From: an uncultured Prevotellaceae bacterium
GTDB lineage: Bacteria; Bacteroidota; Bacteroidia; Bacteroidales; Bacteroidaceae
Assembly (NCBI GenBank): GCA_902778255.1
Contig: CACYXD010000003.1
Coordinates: 1-64,000, forward strand
DNA length: 64,000 nucleotides
Direction of reading: 5' to 3'
The translations under genes were made by a program, and so were the position numbers. The stretch's first letter is position 1, and the number at the start of each line of letters is the position of its first letter. Under the pieces are notes generated by a model. The model saw nothing but the letters and a program-made list of their open reading frames with translations. It was not told the DNA's origin and searched no databases. Below are positions 23,871 through 33,740 of this stretch, piece after piece.

Positions 23871-26426
23871 ATGAAGAAACTAATAATGCTCTGCCTGATG
23901 TTTTGCTTTGCATTGACATTGATGGCACAAAACGATGAAAAAGCTGGTAGCAACCTCGTTGCCGAGGAAGGTGCATGGTGCTGGTTTGCCGACCCGCGTG
24001 CCCTGCATTACGAAAATCAGGGGGGCACGATTAATGCCACCTATATGGGGTATATCGATGTGCATGGCAATGTGAAAGCCACACAGTACGACTGGGTGAA
24101 GCATCGTAAGACAGATGTGCTGATTCGCTCTTACTTTCAGCCCGATGACCATAATAATCCCACCTTTGTTGTGTTGCCCGATGAGCGTGTGATGATTTTC
24201 TATACACGTCATACCGATGAGGCCTGCATCTGGTATCGTGTGTCACAGAAACCAGGCGATATTACGGCATTAGGTGAGGAAAAACGATTGGCAACAGCCA
24301 ATAACACGACCTATCCGTCGCCCTTTATCCTGAGTGACGACCCGCAGCATATATATCTTTGTTGGCGAGGCATCAACTGGCATCCTACCATAGCCCGTCT
24401 CACGATGCCCGATGCTCAGGATAACTGCCAGTTCGACTTCGGACCTAAGCAGATTGTACAATCTACTGGTGCTCGTCCATACGCTAAGTATCAGAGCAAC
24501 GGCAAAGATAAAATCTACGTGAGCTATACCACAGGTCATCCTGACAATGAGATGCCCGACTGGCTCTATTTCAATGTCATAGATATTAACAATGGGAATG
24601 GCCCTATCTTGCGTGACTTGAAAGGCAAGCAGCTGAGCGTCATTAATAATGGTGTGTTCAATGTGAGTAAGACCGACTCCTACGCCAGCAATTATCCTGC
24701 CACTATCGTGGATAAGACTGCTGGCATCCGAAACTGGGTGTGGCAGATTGCATTGGACAAGGATGAGCACCCCGTCATTGCCTATCCTCATATTGATGAT
24801 GGTAAGACCACGCATGTCTATTGGTATGCCCGCTGGAACGGCTCCTCGTGGAAGAATACCAAGGTGGCAAGTGCCGGCCATGCCTTCCATCAGAACTGGA
24901 ACCAGACGGAGCGCTGCTATAGTGGTGGTATGAGCCTTGATCCTGACAGTATCAACAATATGTATCTTTCGATTCCCACGAAGGATGGTCAGTTTAATAA
25001 AGACGGCGTCTATGAGATATGGAAATACACCATTGATGATGAAGGAAATGTGGCTGGTTCAGAACAGATTACAAAGGACTCGCCCAAGAACAACGCCCGT
25101 CCGTTTGTCATTCCTGGTTCCAAGAACTCGCCGATGCGTGTAGGTTGGATGCAGGGTGACTATTATTACTGGATGGTGAACAAAAACTATCCTTTGGGCT
25201 ATCCCACCCAGATGATGTGCGATTATTGGTGGGAGGAAGAACTGACCAAGGAAGACAGTGAAGAAACTAATCCCCGTACCGATTGTATCTGTATAGGTGT
25301 TGGAAAGACCGTATGCATAGGTATAAGCATGGACGCTTCGAAATATACGGGTGCGCTGTTCAAGACAGATAATATGACCTACGCCATTGATGACGATAAC
25401 TATCCTGTTGTCACCATTGGCAACAAGACCTATAAGAGTCAGAACCGCTTGCTTACCAGTGATAACTGGGCATTCAACTCTACTGGTACCAGTGGCGACA
25501 ATCATCCTACAAAACTATCTACTTGGGTACTGACGATGACCTATGACGGGCACGTGCTTACTCTCTACCGCAATGGACTTGTTGACCAGGTCATTGAAAC
25601 CGAAGAGCTGGCTGGCGGAGTACCCAGTACCAGTGGCCTTGATACAGACCATACCATCATCCATATGTTTGACTATTATGCAGTGGCATCATCAGCTACT
25701 GTACAAATGATGGTGAAGCAGATGCAGCAGGAAATGAAGGCACAGCACAACCAGAACCTGCCCAAGGAACTGCAGAACGGCGATTTCGAAGGTGCGTACG
25801 CACCCATGGAGAATAGCGGCGTGACCTCCGATCGTGCTATCTATGTGCCTGAGGGATGGACTGTAGAATATACCAATCGCAATGAGAACGACCTTTCGGC
25901 TCTGAAGACTGGCGACTATTATTTCGACCGGTTCTTTGGTGCTCTTGCTAAGCCCTCAGCCGATAGCCAACAGACCTACTGGGTTCGTCAGAACTGGGGC
26001 GCATCAACGATTGCCTTGACGCAGGAACTGCTATTGCCGGAGGGTGATTATACGCTGACTGCTCAGGTATGGAAAAGCGGATTAGGCGGCGATGCCTACT
26101 TACAGGCTGTCACTCAGGATGGTCCTACAGCCTCTGCTCCCACTGTTGAGAACAAGGAGGAGTGGCAACAGATGACCGTTGACTTCCAAAGCGACGGCGT
26201 TTCTTCTACCACAATCCGTCTGGTGGCGATGCATAATAATAACGGTACAGAGAAAATCATTGGATTTGATCATGTGACGCTGACGAAGAAAACTCCAACA
26301 GCAGTTACCATTCCCAAAATAGACAATCAGAATAAAACAGTATATGACCTTCAGGGACGAGTAGTAGCACGACAAGCGCAGCACGGACTCTTTGTAGGCC
26401 AAGGAAAAAAATATATCGTCAAATAG
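23871..26426 (+). CDS. secreted BNR-type propeller protein with LamG-like and carbohydrate-binding-like regions
   Basis: 851 residues. A Sec signal (MKKLIMLCLMFCFALTLMAQ) precedes a propeller of the BNR_4 type (AWCWFADPRALHYE, HNNPTFVVLPDERVMIFYT, YPSPFILSDDPQHIYLCWRG), as in several ulvan or rhamnogalacturonan-active enzymes. A LamG-like beta-sandwich (about 475-610) and a jelly-roll CBM-like segment beginning LQNGDFEGAYAP follow. The C-terminus (VYDLQGRVVARQAQHGLF then GKKYIVK) is a type IX secretion sorting signal. It probably acts on plant polysaccharide at the cell surface; catalytic residues are not identified. It ends 2 bp before murF-alr. Confidence 0.72.
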   Translation: MKKLIMLCLMFCFALTLMAQNDEKAGSNLVAEEGAWCWFADPRALHYENQGGTINATYMGYIDVHGNVKATQYDWVKHRKTDVLIRSYFQPDDHNNPTFVVLPDERVMIFYTRHTDEACIWYRVSQKPGDITALGEEKRLATANNTTYPSPFILSDDPQHIYLCWRGINWHPTIARLTMPDAQDNCQFDFGPKQIVQSTGARPYAKYQSNGKDKIYVSYTTGHPDNEMPDWLYFNVIDINNGNGPILRDLKGKQLSVINNGVFNVSKTDSYASNYPATIVDKTAGIRNWVWQIALDKDEHPVIAYPHIDDGKTTHVYWYARWNGSSWKNTKVASAGHAFHQNWNQTERCYSGGMSLDPDSINNMYLSIPTKDGQFNKDGVYEIWKYTIDDEGNVAGSEQITKDSPKNNARPFVIPGSKNSPMRVGWMQGDYYYWMVNKNYPLGYPTQMMCDYWWEEELTKEDSEETNPRTDCICIGVGKTVCIGISMDASKYTGALFKTDNMTYAIDDDNYPVVTIGNKTYKSQNRLLTSDNWAFNSTGTSGDNHPTKLSTWVLTMTYDGHVLTLYRNGLVDQVIETEELAGGVPSTSGLDTDHTIIHMFDYYAVASSATVQMMVKQMQQEMKAQHNQNLPKELQNGDFEGAYAPMENSGVTSDRAIYVPEGWTVEYTNRNENDLSALKTGDYYFDRFFGALAKPSADSQQTYWVRQNWGASTIALTQELLLPEGDYTLTAQVWKSGLGGDAYLQAVTQDGPTASAPTVENKEEWQQMTVDFQSDGVSSTTIRLVAMHNNNGTEKIIGFDHVTLTKKTPTAVTIPKIDNQNKTVYDLQGRVVARQAQHGLFVGQGKKYIVK

Positions 26427-26428
26427 CA

Positions 26429-28900
26429 ATGACTTATTCTATTGAAAAGGTGGCGACCCTTATCGGGGCGCGCCGCTATGGTGAGAAAGAGGCAACCATT
26501 GGATGGCTGCTTACCGACAGTCGCTCGCTGTGTTTCCCTGAGCAGACTTTGTTTTTCGCCTTGCGTACCAAACGCAATGACGGCCATAAGTATATCTCCG
26601 AACTCTACCGCCGTGGGGTTCGGTCGTTTGTTGTAGAACAGGTGCCCGAGGACTATAAGGTTCAGTATCCTGACGGCAATTTCCTGAAGGTGCCGTCGCC
26701 ACTGGCTGCCTTGCAGCGACTGGCCGAGCGCCATCGTGATGAGTTTGATATCCCAGTGGTGGGTATTACGGGATCTAATGGAAAGACATGGGTGAAGGAA
26801 TGGCTCTACCAGATTCTGTCGCCCTCGATGAAGGTGACCCGCTCGCCCAAGAGCTATAACTCGCAGATAGGCGTGCCCTTGTCGGTTTGGCTGTTGAACG
26901 AGCAGACCAAGGTGGCTTTGCTCGAGGCAGGTATCAGCGAGCCGGGCGAGATGCTGGCACTTCATGATATCATTCAGCCAACGATAGGCGTGCTGACCTC
27001 GATAGGCAGTGCCCATCAGGAGAACTTCCGTAATATGGACGAGAAATGTATGGAGAAACTCCAGCTCTTCCGCGATACCGAGGTGATGATCTATCCCTCT
27101 GATGATGATACTGTGAGTCGTTGTGTGCGCCGTTCACAATATCAGGGCGAGCGTATCGGCTGGTCGCGCTTCAACGATCAGGCTCCTATGTACGTCAAGA
27201 CAGAGGGCAGTCATATCTCATACGTATATAAAGGGACGGAAGGCAGTTATGACATCCCCTTTATCGATGAGGCCAGTATCGAGAACTCCATCACTTGTGC
27301 TACGGTAGCGTTGACGTTGGGCTTGACACCAGAGGAGATCGCTGAGCGGATGGCTCGTTTGGAACCCATTGCCATGCGTCTGGAAGTGAAGGAGGGCCAG
27401 CGCGGACTGACGTTGATTAACGACTATTACAACAGTGATGTCAACTCATTGGATATCGCCCTTGACTTCATGAACCGTCGTCCAGAACAGGAAGGAAAGC
27501 ACAAGACGTTGATACTGAGTGATATCTATCAGACGGGCGAATCGTCAACAGAACTGTATCGTGAGGTCTCTGAACTGATTGCCAAGCGTGGCATTGACCG
27601 CTTTATTGGCATTGGTCCTGAGATTTCCAGTCAGGCCTCAGTCTTTACCTCTAACCTCTCACTTCTCACTTCTCATTTCTTTGACAATGTGGAGCAGTTC
27701 TTGCAGAGTAGCCTGTTCCGTTCACTTCATAACGAGATTGTGTTGCTGAAGGGAGCCCGTCCCTTTGGCTTCGAGCGTATTAGCGAGCAGTTGGAGCAGA
27801 AGGTCCATGAGACGATTCTGGAGGTAGATTTGAATGCGGTGGTCGATAACCTGAATCATTTCCGCTCATTCCTGAAGCCTGAGACCAAGATGGTGTGTAT
27901 GATCAAGGCCGATGCATACGGAGCTGGTGCCGTAGAGATTGCCAAGACCCTGCAGGACCATCGTGTAGATTATCTGGCTGTGGCAGTAGCCGATGAGGGT
28001 GTCACCCTTCGTAAGGCAGGTATCACGCAGAATATTATCGTGATGAATCCTGAGATGTCGTCATTCAAGACGCTCTTCGATTATGACCTGGAGCCAGAGG
28101 TTTATTCTTTCCGCCTGATGAATGCCCTTATCAAGGCTGCTCGCCACGAGGGAATCACAGGGTGGCCTGTGCATGTCAAACTCGATACGGGTATGCATCG
28201 CTTAGGCTTTGATCCCAAGCAGGATATTGATGAACTCATAGACCTTCTGAAACATCAGTCGGCCATCATCCCCCGTTCTGTCTTCTCGCATTTCGTGGGT
28301 TCCGATAGTGATGACTTCGATAATTTCTCCGCTACGCAGTTCCGTGTGTTTGATGAGGCCAGTCAGAAGATTCAAGGTGCATTCACTCATAAGATATTGC
28401 GCCATATTGATAACTCGGCAGGCATCGAGCATTTCCCAGAGCGTCAGCTTGACATGTGCCGATTGGGTATTGGTCTCTATGGCGTAGATCCTCGTACCAA
28501 TGGCGTATTGGCTACGGTGTCAACGCTGAAGACCACCATCCTGCAAATCCGCCATGTGCCCAAGGAAGAGACGGTGGGCTATAGCCGCAAGGGAAAACTG
28601 GAGCGCGACAGTATCATCGCCGCCATACCTATTGGTTATGCCGATGGTCTGAATCGTAAGTTGGGTAATCGCCATTGCTACTGCCTGGTGAACGGACAGA
28701 AAGCCGAATACGTAGGCAACGTCTGTATGGATGTAGCGCTGATAGACGTGACGGATATCCCTTGTGAGGAAGGCGACAGCGTGGAGATTTTTGGTAAGAA
28801 CCTGCCTGTCACGGTGCTGAGCGATGTGCTGGAGACCATCCCATACGAGGTGCTTACCAGTGTCAGCAATCGTGTAAAGCGCGTCTATTTCCAAGATTAA
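26429..28900 (+). CDS. murF-alr: bifunctional MurF ligase / alanine racemase
   Basis: 823 residues. Residues 1-450 are a Mur ligase: GITGSNGKTWVKEWL is the ATP loop, and ALLEAGISEPGEM and NDYYNSDVNSL are central-domain motifs. It adds D-Ala-D-Ala to the UDP-MurNAc tripeptide. Residues from about 460 are alanine racemase: MIKADAYGAG has the PLP lysine (about 493), HVKLDTGMHRLGF and HIDNSAGIEHFP follow, and GNVCMDVALIDVTDIP is present. The fusion is characteristic of Bacteroidetes and couples D-Ala supply to its use. A 7-nt repeat array is inserted in frame in the linker between the two enzymes (SNLSLLTSHF). Confidence 0.95.
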   Translation: MTYSIEKVATLIGARRYGEKEATIGWLLTDSRSLCFPEQTLFFALRTKRNDGHKYISELYRRGVRSFVVEQVPEDYKVQYPDGNFLKVPSPLAALQRLAERHRDEFDIPVVGITGSNGKTWVKEWLYQILSPSMKVTRSPKSYNSQIGVPLSVWLLNEQTKVALLEAGISEPGEMLALHDIIQPTIGVLTSIGSAHQENFRNMDEKCMEKLQLFRDTEVMIYPSDDDTVSRCVRRSQYQGERIGWSRFNDQAPMYVKTEGSHISYVYKGTEGSYDIPFIDEASIENSITCATVALTLGLTPEEIAERMARLEPIAMRLEVKEGQRGLTLINDYYNSDVNSLDIALDFMNRRPEQEGKHKTLILSDIYQTGESSTELYREVSELIAKRGIDRFIGIGPEISSQASVFTSNLSLLTSHFFDNVEQFLQSSLFRSLHNEIVLLKGARPFGFERISEQLEQKVHETILEVDLNAVVDNLNHFRSFLKPETKMVCMIKADAYGAGAVEIAKTLQDHRVDYLAVAVADEGVTLRKAGITQNIIVMNPEMSSFKTLFDYDLEPEVYSFRLMNALIKAARHEGITGWPVHVKLDTGMHRLGFDPKQDIDELIDLLKHQSAIIPRSVFSHFVGSDSDDFDNFSATQFRVFDEASQKIQGAFTHKILRHIDNSAGIEHFPERQLDMCRLGIGLYGVDPRTNGVLATVSTLKTTILQIRHVPKEETVGYSRKGKLERDSIIAAIPIGYADGLNRKLGNRHCYCLVNGQKAEYVGNVCMDVALIDVTDIPCEEGDSVEIFGKNLPVTVLSDVLETIPYEVLTSVSNRVKRVYFQD
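27647..27681. repeat. 7-nt repeat array inside murF-alr
   Basis: ACCTCTA, ACCTCTC, ACTTCTC, ACTTCTC and ATTTCTT follow in frame. They encode TSNLSLLTSHF near the end of the MurF half. Confidence 0.8.
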
Positions 28901-28946
28901 ATGATAATAATTTGTAATTTATAGGTCGGGAATTAAAATAATTTCG

Positions 28947-28955
28947 TAATTTTGC
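28947..28955 (+). promoter_or_regulatory. -7 promoter element for the EIIC-kduI genes
   Basis: TAATTTTGC, 36 bp before the EIIC start. No matching -33 TTTG at the expected spacing. Confidence 0.5.
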
Positions 28956-28990
28956 ACCCAATCTACGCTAAAACAAACAAAGTATAAGAA

Positions 28991-30427
28991 ATGGAACAAG
29001 TTTTCAGTTACATCATTCAGCTGGGAGCATCGGTCATGATGCCGATCCTCTTCACTATCATCGGCTTGTGTATCGGCATGAAGTTCGGCAAGTCGCTCAA
29101 GAGTGGTCTTTATGTAGGTGTCGGTTTTGTGGGACTGGGCATTGTCACCGCCCTGCTGACGACCAATTTCAACACACCGCTCGATGCCATCTCCAAGATT
29201 TTTAATCTTGACTTGAAGGTCTTTGATATGGGATGGCCTGCTGCTGCCGCTGTGGCTTACAATACGGCGGTGGGCGCTCTGATTATCCCTATTTGCCTGG
29301 GTATTAATTTCGTGCTGCTGGTAACGAAATGTACCCGCACGGTGAATATCGACCTGTGGAACTACTGGCACTTCGCTTTCATTGGTGCTGTGGCTTATTT
29401 CGTGATGGGCGAGAGCCTGTTGTGGGGCTATTTCGCTGCCATCAGCTGTTATATCGTCACACTGGTGATGGCCGACCTGACAGCCGACCGTTTCCAGAAG
29501 TATTATGATAACATGGACGGTATCTCTATTCCTCAGCCTTTCTGTCAGAGCTTTACCCTGTTTGCCATCGCTATCAACTGGTTGCTCGATCGTATTCCTG
29601 GTTTCTCGAAACTGGATATCGATGCCGAGGGATTGAAGAAGAAGTTTGGCGTATTGGGCGAACCATTGGTGCTTGGTGTCATCGTAGGTGCCTTGATAGG
29701 TGCTGCTGCGCATTTCGACCATTTTACCAATTTTGATGAGTATGCCGCTGGTTTTGCTTCTACGTCAGATGCCGTGATGAGCATTGTGAAGTCAGTGCTC
29801 TTCCTTGGTGTGACGATGGGTGCTGTGATGGAACTCATTCCGCGTATCACCCGCCTGTTTATCGACGGACTGATGCCTATCTCTGAGAAGACTCAGGAGG
29901 TAGTGAAAAATAAGTTCAAGGGTAAGAAAGTGTATATCGGTATGTCACCCGCATTGGTCATTGGTCATCCCACAACACTCGTCGTATCTTTGTTGCTTAT
30001 TCCTGTGACGCTGATTCTGGCCATCGCTTTGTCGAAGGCTGGCAACCAGTTCCTGCCCTTGGCATCACTGGCAGGTATGTTCTATGTCTTCGTGATGGTA
30101 TTGCCTTACACGAAAGGTAATGTGGTGAAGACCTTCATCATCGGCTTGGTAGCTGTGACCATCGGCCTCTATTTCGTGACTGATATGGCTCCTGCCTTCA
30201 CGAATGCTGCCAATACAGTGTTTGCGGCTACGCAGGACAAGGCTGCACAGATTCCTGAGGGTTTCCAGGCTGGTGCCATGGACTTTGCCTCGTCACTCTT
30301 CGGCTATGTCATCTATGCCTGTGTAAAATACCTGCAATGGATAGGCATGGGCATCCTGACATTAATCACGGTGGCCATGGTGGTGTGGAACCGCCTGCGC
30401 ATTGTTCGTGAGGAAAAGAATTCATAA
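28991..30427 (+). CDS. orphan PTS EIIC, galactitol (GatC) family
   Basis: 478 residues with ten or more membrane spans. [20 protein letters not shown] at the N-terminus, [19 protein letters not shown] and [15 protein letters not shown] are typical of EIIC-Gat permeases. No EIIA or EIIB gene is near, and Bacteroidetes usually lack a full PTS for such sugars. It may thus act as a non-phosphorylating transporter. The next gene is kduI, 25 bp after its stop, and an ExuT-like permease follows, so the substrate is probably an unsaturated or keto uronate. Confidence 0.85.
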   Translation: MEQVFSYIIQLGASVMMPILFTIIGLCIGMKFGKSLKSGLYVGVGFVGLGIVTALLTTNFNTPLDAISKIFNLDLKVFDMGWPAAAAVAYNTAVGALIIPICLGINFVLLVTKCTRTVNIDLWNYWHFAFIGAVAYFVMGESLLWGYFAAISCYIVTLVMADLTADRFQKYYDNMDGISIPQPFCQSFTLFAIAINWLLDRIPGFSKLDIDAEGLKKKFGVLGEPLVLGVIVGALIGAAAHFDHFTNFDEYAAGFASTSDAVMSIVKSVLFLGVTMGAVMELIPRITRLFIDGLMPISEKTQEVVKNKFKGKKVYIGMSPALVIGHPTTLVVSLLLIPVTLILAIALSKAGNQFLPLASLAGMFYVFVMVLPYTKGNVVKTFIIGLVAVTIGLYFVTDMAPAFTNAANTVFAATQDKAAQIPEGFQAGAMDFASSLFGYVIYACVKYLQWIGMGILTLITVAMVVWNRLRIVREEKNS

Positions 30428-30452
30428 TAGACAATCATTTAAAATTATAGAT

Positions 30453-31472
30453 ATGAAAAAAACATTTCTTTTAGCAGCAGGGGCATTGGCATTTATGCTT
30501 TCCCCTGTCACCGCGCAGGAAGCTGACAGGTATGTAGGCGTGCAGCACGTGAAGTTCCAGACAGCATGCCACCCTGAGGATGTGAAGCATTATGACACGA
30601 AGATGCTCCGTGAGCGTTTCGTGATGGAAAAGGTGATGGCAGCAGACTCTATCCTGCTGACCTATTCTCACTACGACCGCTTTATCTTCGGCGGTGCGAT
30701 GCCTGTGACGAAGACCCTGAAACTGGAGAACTTCTGGGAACTGGGTCTCGATGTTGATAAGAACATCAAAGAGAAGTATTTCATGTACAACCGTGAGCTG
30801 GGTGTTGTGAACTGTGGCGAGGGCGACGGCGTGGTCATCGTCGATGGTAAGGAATATGCCCTTTCTCCCAAAGAGGCCCTCTATATCGGTCGCGGCCATC
30901 TGGGTAAGGACAAGAAAGGCAACTCTCTCGACTGCAACAAAGAGGTGCTCTTCCGTTCAAAGGATGCCAAGAAGCCTGCGAAGTTCTATCTGAACTCAGC
31001 TACTGCTCACCAGCACTATAAGACCCAGTGGATCACCCTCGACGGACGCAAGGGTTCGCTGAAGGCAGCTGTCTGGGGACCTGTAGGATCTTTGGAGGAG
31101 TGCAACAACCGTACTGTCTATAAACTCATTGTGAATGATGTGTTGGAGGAAGGCCCCTGCCAGTTGCAGTTGGGGTTGACTCAGTTGAACCCAGGTGCTG
31201 CTTGGAACACGATGCCTCCTCATACTCATGGACGTCGTATCGAGGCTTACTACTATTTCAACCTGCCTCAGGAGCAGACCATCGCCCATATCATGGGTCA
31301 GCCCGAGGAGAGTCGTGTGGTATGGCTGCACAACGACCAGGCTATCATGTCGCCTGAGTGGTCCATGCACGCTGCTGCCGGCACCTATTACTATACCTTT
31401 ATCTGGGGTATGGCTGGCGAGAACCTTTACTATAACGACAAAGATAATATTCCTGTCATCGATATCCGATGA
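30453..31472 (+). CDS. kduI: 5-keto-4-deoxyuronate isomerase with a secretion signal
   Basis: 339 residues from ATG 30453. The body matches KduI, which converts 4-deoxy-5-keto-uronate to 3-deoxy-2,5-diketogluconate after pectin or glycosaminoglycan breakdown. The cupin metal ligands are intact: [16 protein letters not shown] (two His, one Glu) and the distal His in [13 protein letters not shown]. Unusually, it begins with a clear Sec signal ([16 protein letters not shown], then [10 protein letters not shown]); the cytoplasmic enzymes of about 278 residues lack it. An ATG at 30402 lies inside the EIIC gene and is rejected. It probably works in the periplasm. Confidence 0.88.
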   Translation: MKKTFLLAAGALAFMLSPVTAQEADRYVGVQHVKFQTACHPEDVKHYDTKMLRERFVMEKVMAADSILLTYSHYDRFIFGGAMPVTKTLKLENFWELGLDVDKNIKEKYFMYNRELGVVNCGEGDGVVIVDGKEYALSPKEALYIGRGHLGKDKKGNSLDCNKEVLFRSKDAKKPAKFYLNSATAHQHYKTQWITLDGRKGSLKAAVWGPVGSLEECNNRTVYKLIVNDVLEEGPCQLQLGLTQLNPGAAWNTMPPHTHGRRIEAYYYFNLPQEQTIAHIMGQPEESRVVWLHNDQAIMSPEWSMHAAAGTYYYTFIWGMAGENLYYNDKDNIPVIDIR

Positions 31473-31481
31473 CAGGAGTTT

Positions 31482-31985
31482 AGATTTAAGAATTAAGAGT
31501 TAAGAGTTATCGGCTTTGCCGATTAAGAATTTAGAATTATTGCTATTAGCGATTTCGGAAAAATGATTGACGAGAAATGCCTCATGTTCGCAGTTAGGAT
31601 TGTTAATTTGTGCCGTTTCTTAGACAATGAGAAAAAAGGTAAACATATTGTCGATCAAATCATGCGTAGCGGAATGAGCATTGGGGCCAATTATGCCGAG
31701 GTAGAATGTGCTATTAGCGATAATGATTTCTTGGCTAAGTTATACATTTCTTAAAAAGAATGTAACGAAACTCTTTACTGGCTTCGCCTTCTGAGAAAGG
31801 TGAACGATCTGGATGAGAAACAATATAATTCCATATATGACGATGGTGAAGAATTGAAGCGTCTTTTGGTAAGCATTATCAAGACAAGGCGAAAAAACAT
31901 TGGTCTCGAATAATTAATTCTAAACTCTTAATTCTTAATTGCCGCAGGCAATAACTCTAAATTCTAAACTCTAAATTCTAAAATA
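31482..31985. mobile_element. S23 cassette bounded by imperfect inverted AT-rich repeats
   Basis: The left end has heptamers (GAATTAA, GAGTTAA, GAGTTAT), the hairpin ATCGGCTTTGCCGAT, then TAAGAATTTAGAATTA. The right end, read on the other strand, has heptamers ending GAGTT, the hairpin ATTGCCTGCGGCAAT, then TAAGAATTAAGAGTTTAG. Order and spacing match, so the ends are inverted copies of about 60 bp around a broken S23-type gene. No transposase is present. It could be an insertion cassette mobilised in trans or an old relic. Confidence 0.5.
31563..31913 (+). pseudogene. four-helix-bundle (S23 / 23S rRNA intervening-sequence) protein, nonsense mutation
   Basis: The frame encodes a 116-residue S23-type protein. 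The first part reads RIVNLCRFLDNEKKGKHI then IMRSGMSIGANYAEVECA up to AKLYIS. A TAA stop at 31752-31754 follows, and the same frame continues with KECNETLYWLRLLRKVNDL to the end TRRKNIGLE. Family members have Leu where the stop is, so one base change (TTA to TAA) broke the gene. There is no frameshift. The gene may make a 63-residue fragment. S23 proteins are known from inserts in 23S rRNA and from free-standing genes of unknown role. Confidence 0.85.
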
Positions 31986-31991
31986 ATAAAT

Positions 31992-33569
31992 ATGAGCGCT
32001 TTAACAAAAACAAAAATGTCCAACTTCCGTTGGGTCATTTGTGGGTTGTTGTTTCTGGCAACAACCGTGAACTACATGGACCGTCAGGTTCTGTCACTAA
32101 CTTGGAAGGACTTTATAGCCCTTGATTTCCACTGGTCTGATGCCGATTATGGTAAGATTACTGGTATGTTCTCGCTGTTCTATGCTATCGCTAACCTCTT
32201 TGCTGGTAAGTTCATCGACTGGATGGGTACTAAGAAGGGCTATCTGATTGCCATTTTTGTGTGGTCGTTGGGTGCCGTTCTTCATGCCGGCTGCGGCTGG
32301 ATGACCATGACAATCGAGGGTTATGAATCTATCGAGACTCTGCGTATGGTTCAGGTCGGTAGTGATGCCGCTGTGGCCATTGCTACCATTTCGGTGTGGT
32401 TGTTCCTCTCATGCCGTCTGATTCTGGCTGTTGGTGAGGCTGGTAACTTCCCCGCTGCTATTAAGGCTACTGCAGAGTATTTCCCAAAGAAAGACCGTGC
32501 CTTCTCTACCTCTATATTTAATAGTGGAGCCTCGGTAGGCGCTTTGGCTGCTCCTGCCACCATTCCTCTCTTGGCTCGTGCTTGGGGGTGGGAGATGGCC
32601 TTCATCATCATCGGTTGCTTAGGATTCGTATGGATGGGTCTGTGGACGTGGCTCTATGACAAACCCGCTAAGAATTCACGTGTTAATAAGGCTGAACTCA
32701 ACTACATCGAGCAGGACAGCGATATTGTCGAGGGGAAGCCACAGGAGGTCGCTGAGAAGTCTACTATCCAGATGCTGTCGTATTCTTGGATCTATTTCGT
32801 ACTTGGTATTAGCTTCATTATTAAGGCTATGTTCGAGCCGACCCCCATTCTTTCCATTTGGTTGTGGATTGGTGTTATTGTGCTCAACTTGCCGTTCTAT
32901 CGTTATTACAAGTTCAAGCAAACCTGGTCTTTTGTTTTCGGTAAGTTAATGACTGATGGTGTATGGTGGTTCTTCCTGTTCTGGGCACCAGCCTATTTCT
33001 CCGACCAGTATAACTACACCAGTGACTCGGGTATGGGTATCGCCCTCATCTTTACGCTCTATTTCATCGTGACTGTACTCTCCATTGGTGGCGGCTATCT
33101 GCCTAAGTATTTCGTGGAGAAGCGTGGCATGAATCCTTATCTGGGTCGTATGCGTGCCATGCTAATCTTTGCCTGTTTCCCTGTTTTGGGTCTGCTGGCA
33201 CAGCCTCTTGGTGCCTATAGCGCTTGGTGGCCTGCCATTCTGATAGGTCTTTTAGGTGCTGGTCACCAAGCTTGGTCTGCCAATTTGTTCTCAACAATCG
33301 GAGATATGTTCCCCAAATCGATGATTGCAACTATCACAGGTATCGGTACAATGGCGGGCGGCTTTGGCTCAATGGCTATCAATATGGGTTCCGGTGAGTT
33401 TTTCACTTGGGCTGCCAATCAGGGTGCCAACTTCCAGTTCTTTGGCTTTGAGGGCAAACCTGCAGCCTACATGGTTGTATTCTGCGTCTGCGCTGTGGCC
33501 TATCTCATCGGATGGTGCATCATGAAGGCACTTGTTCCGAAGTACAAGCCCATCGTGGTTGAGGATTAG
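31992..33569 (+). CDS. MFS hexuronate transporter, ExuT-like
   Basis: 525 residues with twelve predicted spans. It has the anion:cation symporter features of the family: NYMDRQVLSLTW in the first span, GEAGNFPAAIKATAEYFP in the region of span 4, and SANLFSTIGDMFPKSMIATITG in the C-terminal half. Together with kduI it points to uptake of galacturonate, glucuronate or unsaturated breakdown products. A longer loop than usual (about 240-310) includes two extra hydrophobic segments. A strong terminator follows. Confidence 0.87.
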   Translation: MSALTKTKMSNFRWVICGLLFLATTVNYMDRQVLSLTWKDFIALDFHWSDADYGKITGMFSLFYAIANLFAGKFIDWMGTKKGYLIAIFVWSLGAVLHAGCGWMTMTIEGYESIETLRMVQVGSDAAVAIATISVWLFLSCRLILAVGEAGNFPAAIKATAEYFPKKDRAFSTSIFNSGASVGALAAPATIPLLARAWGWEMAFIIIGCLGFVWMGLWTWLYDKPAKNSRVNKAELNYIEQDSDIVEGKPQEVAEKSTIQMLSYSWIYFVLGISFIIKAMFEPTPILSIWLWIGVIVLNLPFYRYYKFKQTWSFVFGKLMTDGVWWFFLFWAPAYFSDQYNYTSDSGMGIALIFTLYFIVTVLSIGGGYLPKYFVEKRGMNPYLGRMRAMLIFACFPVLGLLAQPLGAYSAWWPAILIGLLGAGHQAWSANLFSTIGDMFPKSMIATITGIGTMAGGFGSMAINMGSGEFFTWAANQGANFQFFGFEGKPAAYMVVFCVCAVAYLIGWCIMKALVPKYKPIVVED

Positions 33570-33594
33570 TAGCCTCTTCCCTTGTTAATATAAT

Positions 33595-33636
33595 AAAGTG
33601 ATGTTGCATCGGATTTGATACAACATCACTTTTTTA
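33595..33636 (+). terminator. rho-independent terminator after the MFS gene
   Basis: AAAGTGATGTTG (33595-33606) pairs with CAACATCACTTT (33621-33632), then TTTTT. The rest of the gap up to 33740 shows no gene. Confidence 0.88.
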
Positions 33637-33740
33637 TTTATACTACTTCGTGGTACGATCTCAGTTACTTCTCAACATAATCTCGTCAACTTTGATTTGC
33701 AAGATCTTTCTCCCTAAACGGTGCATATGTCCAATTGGGG

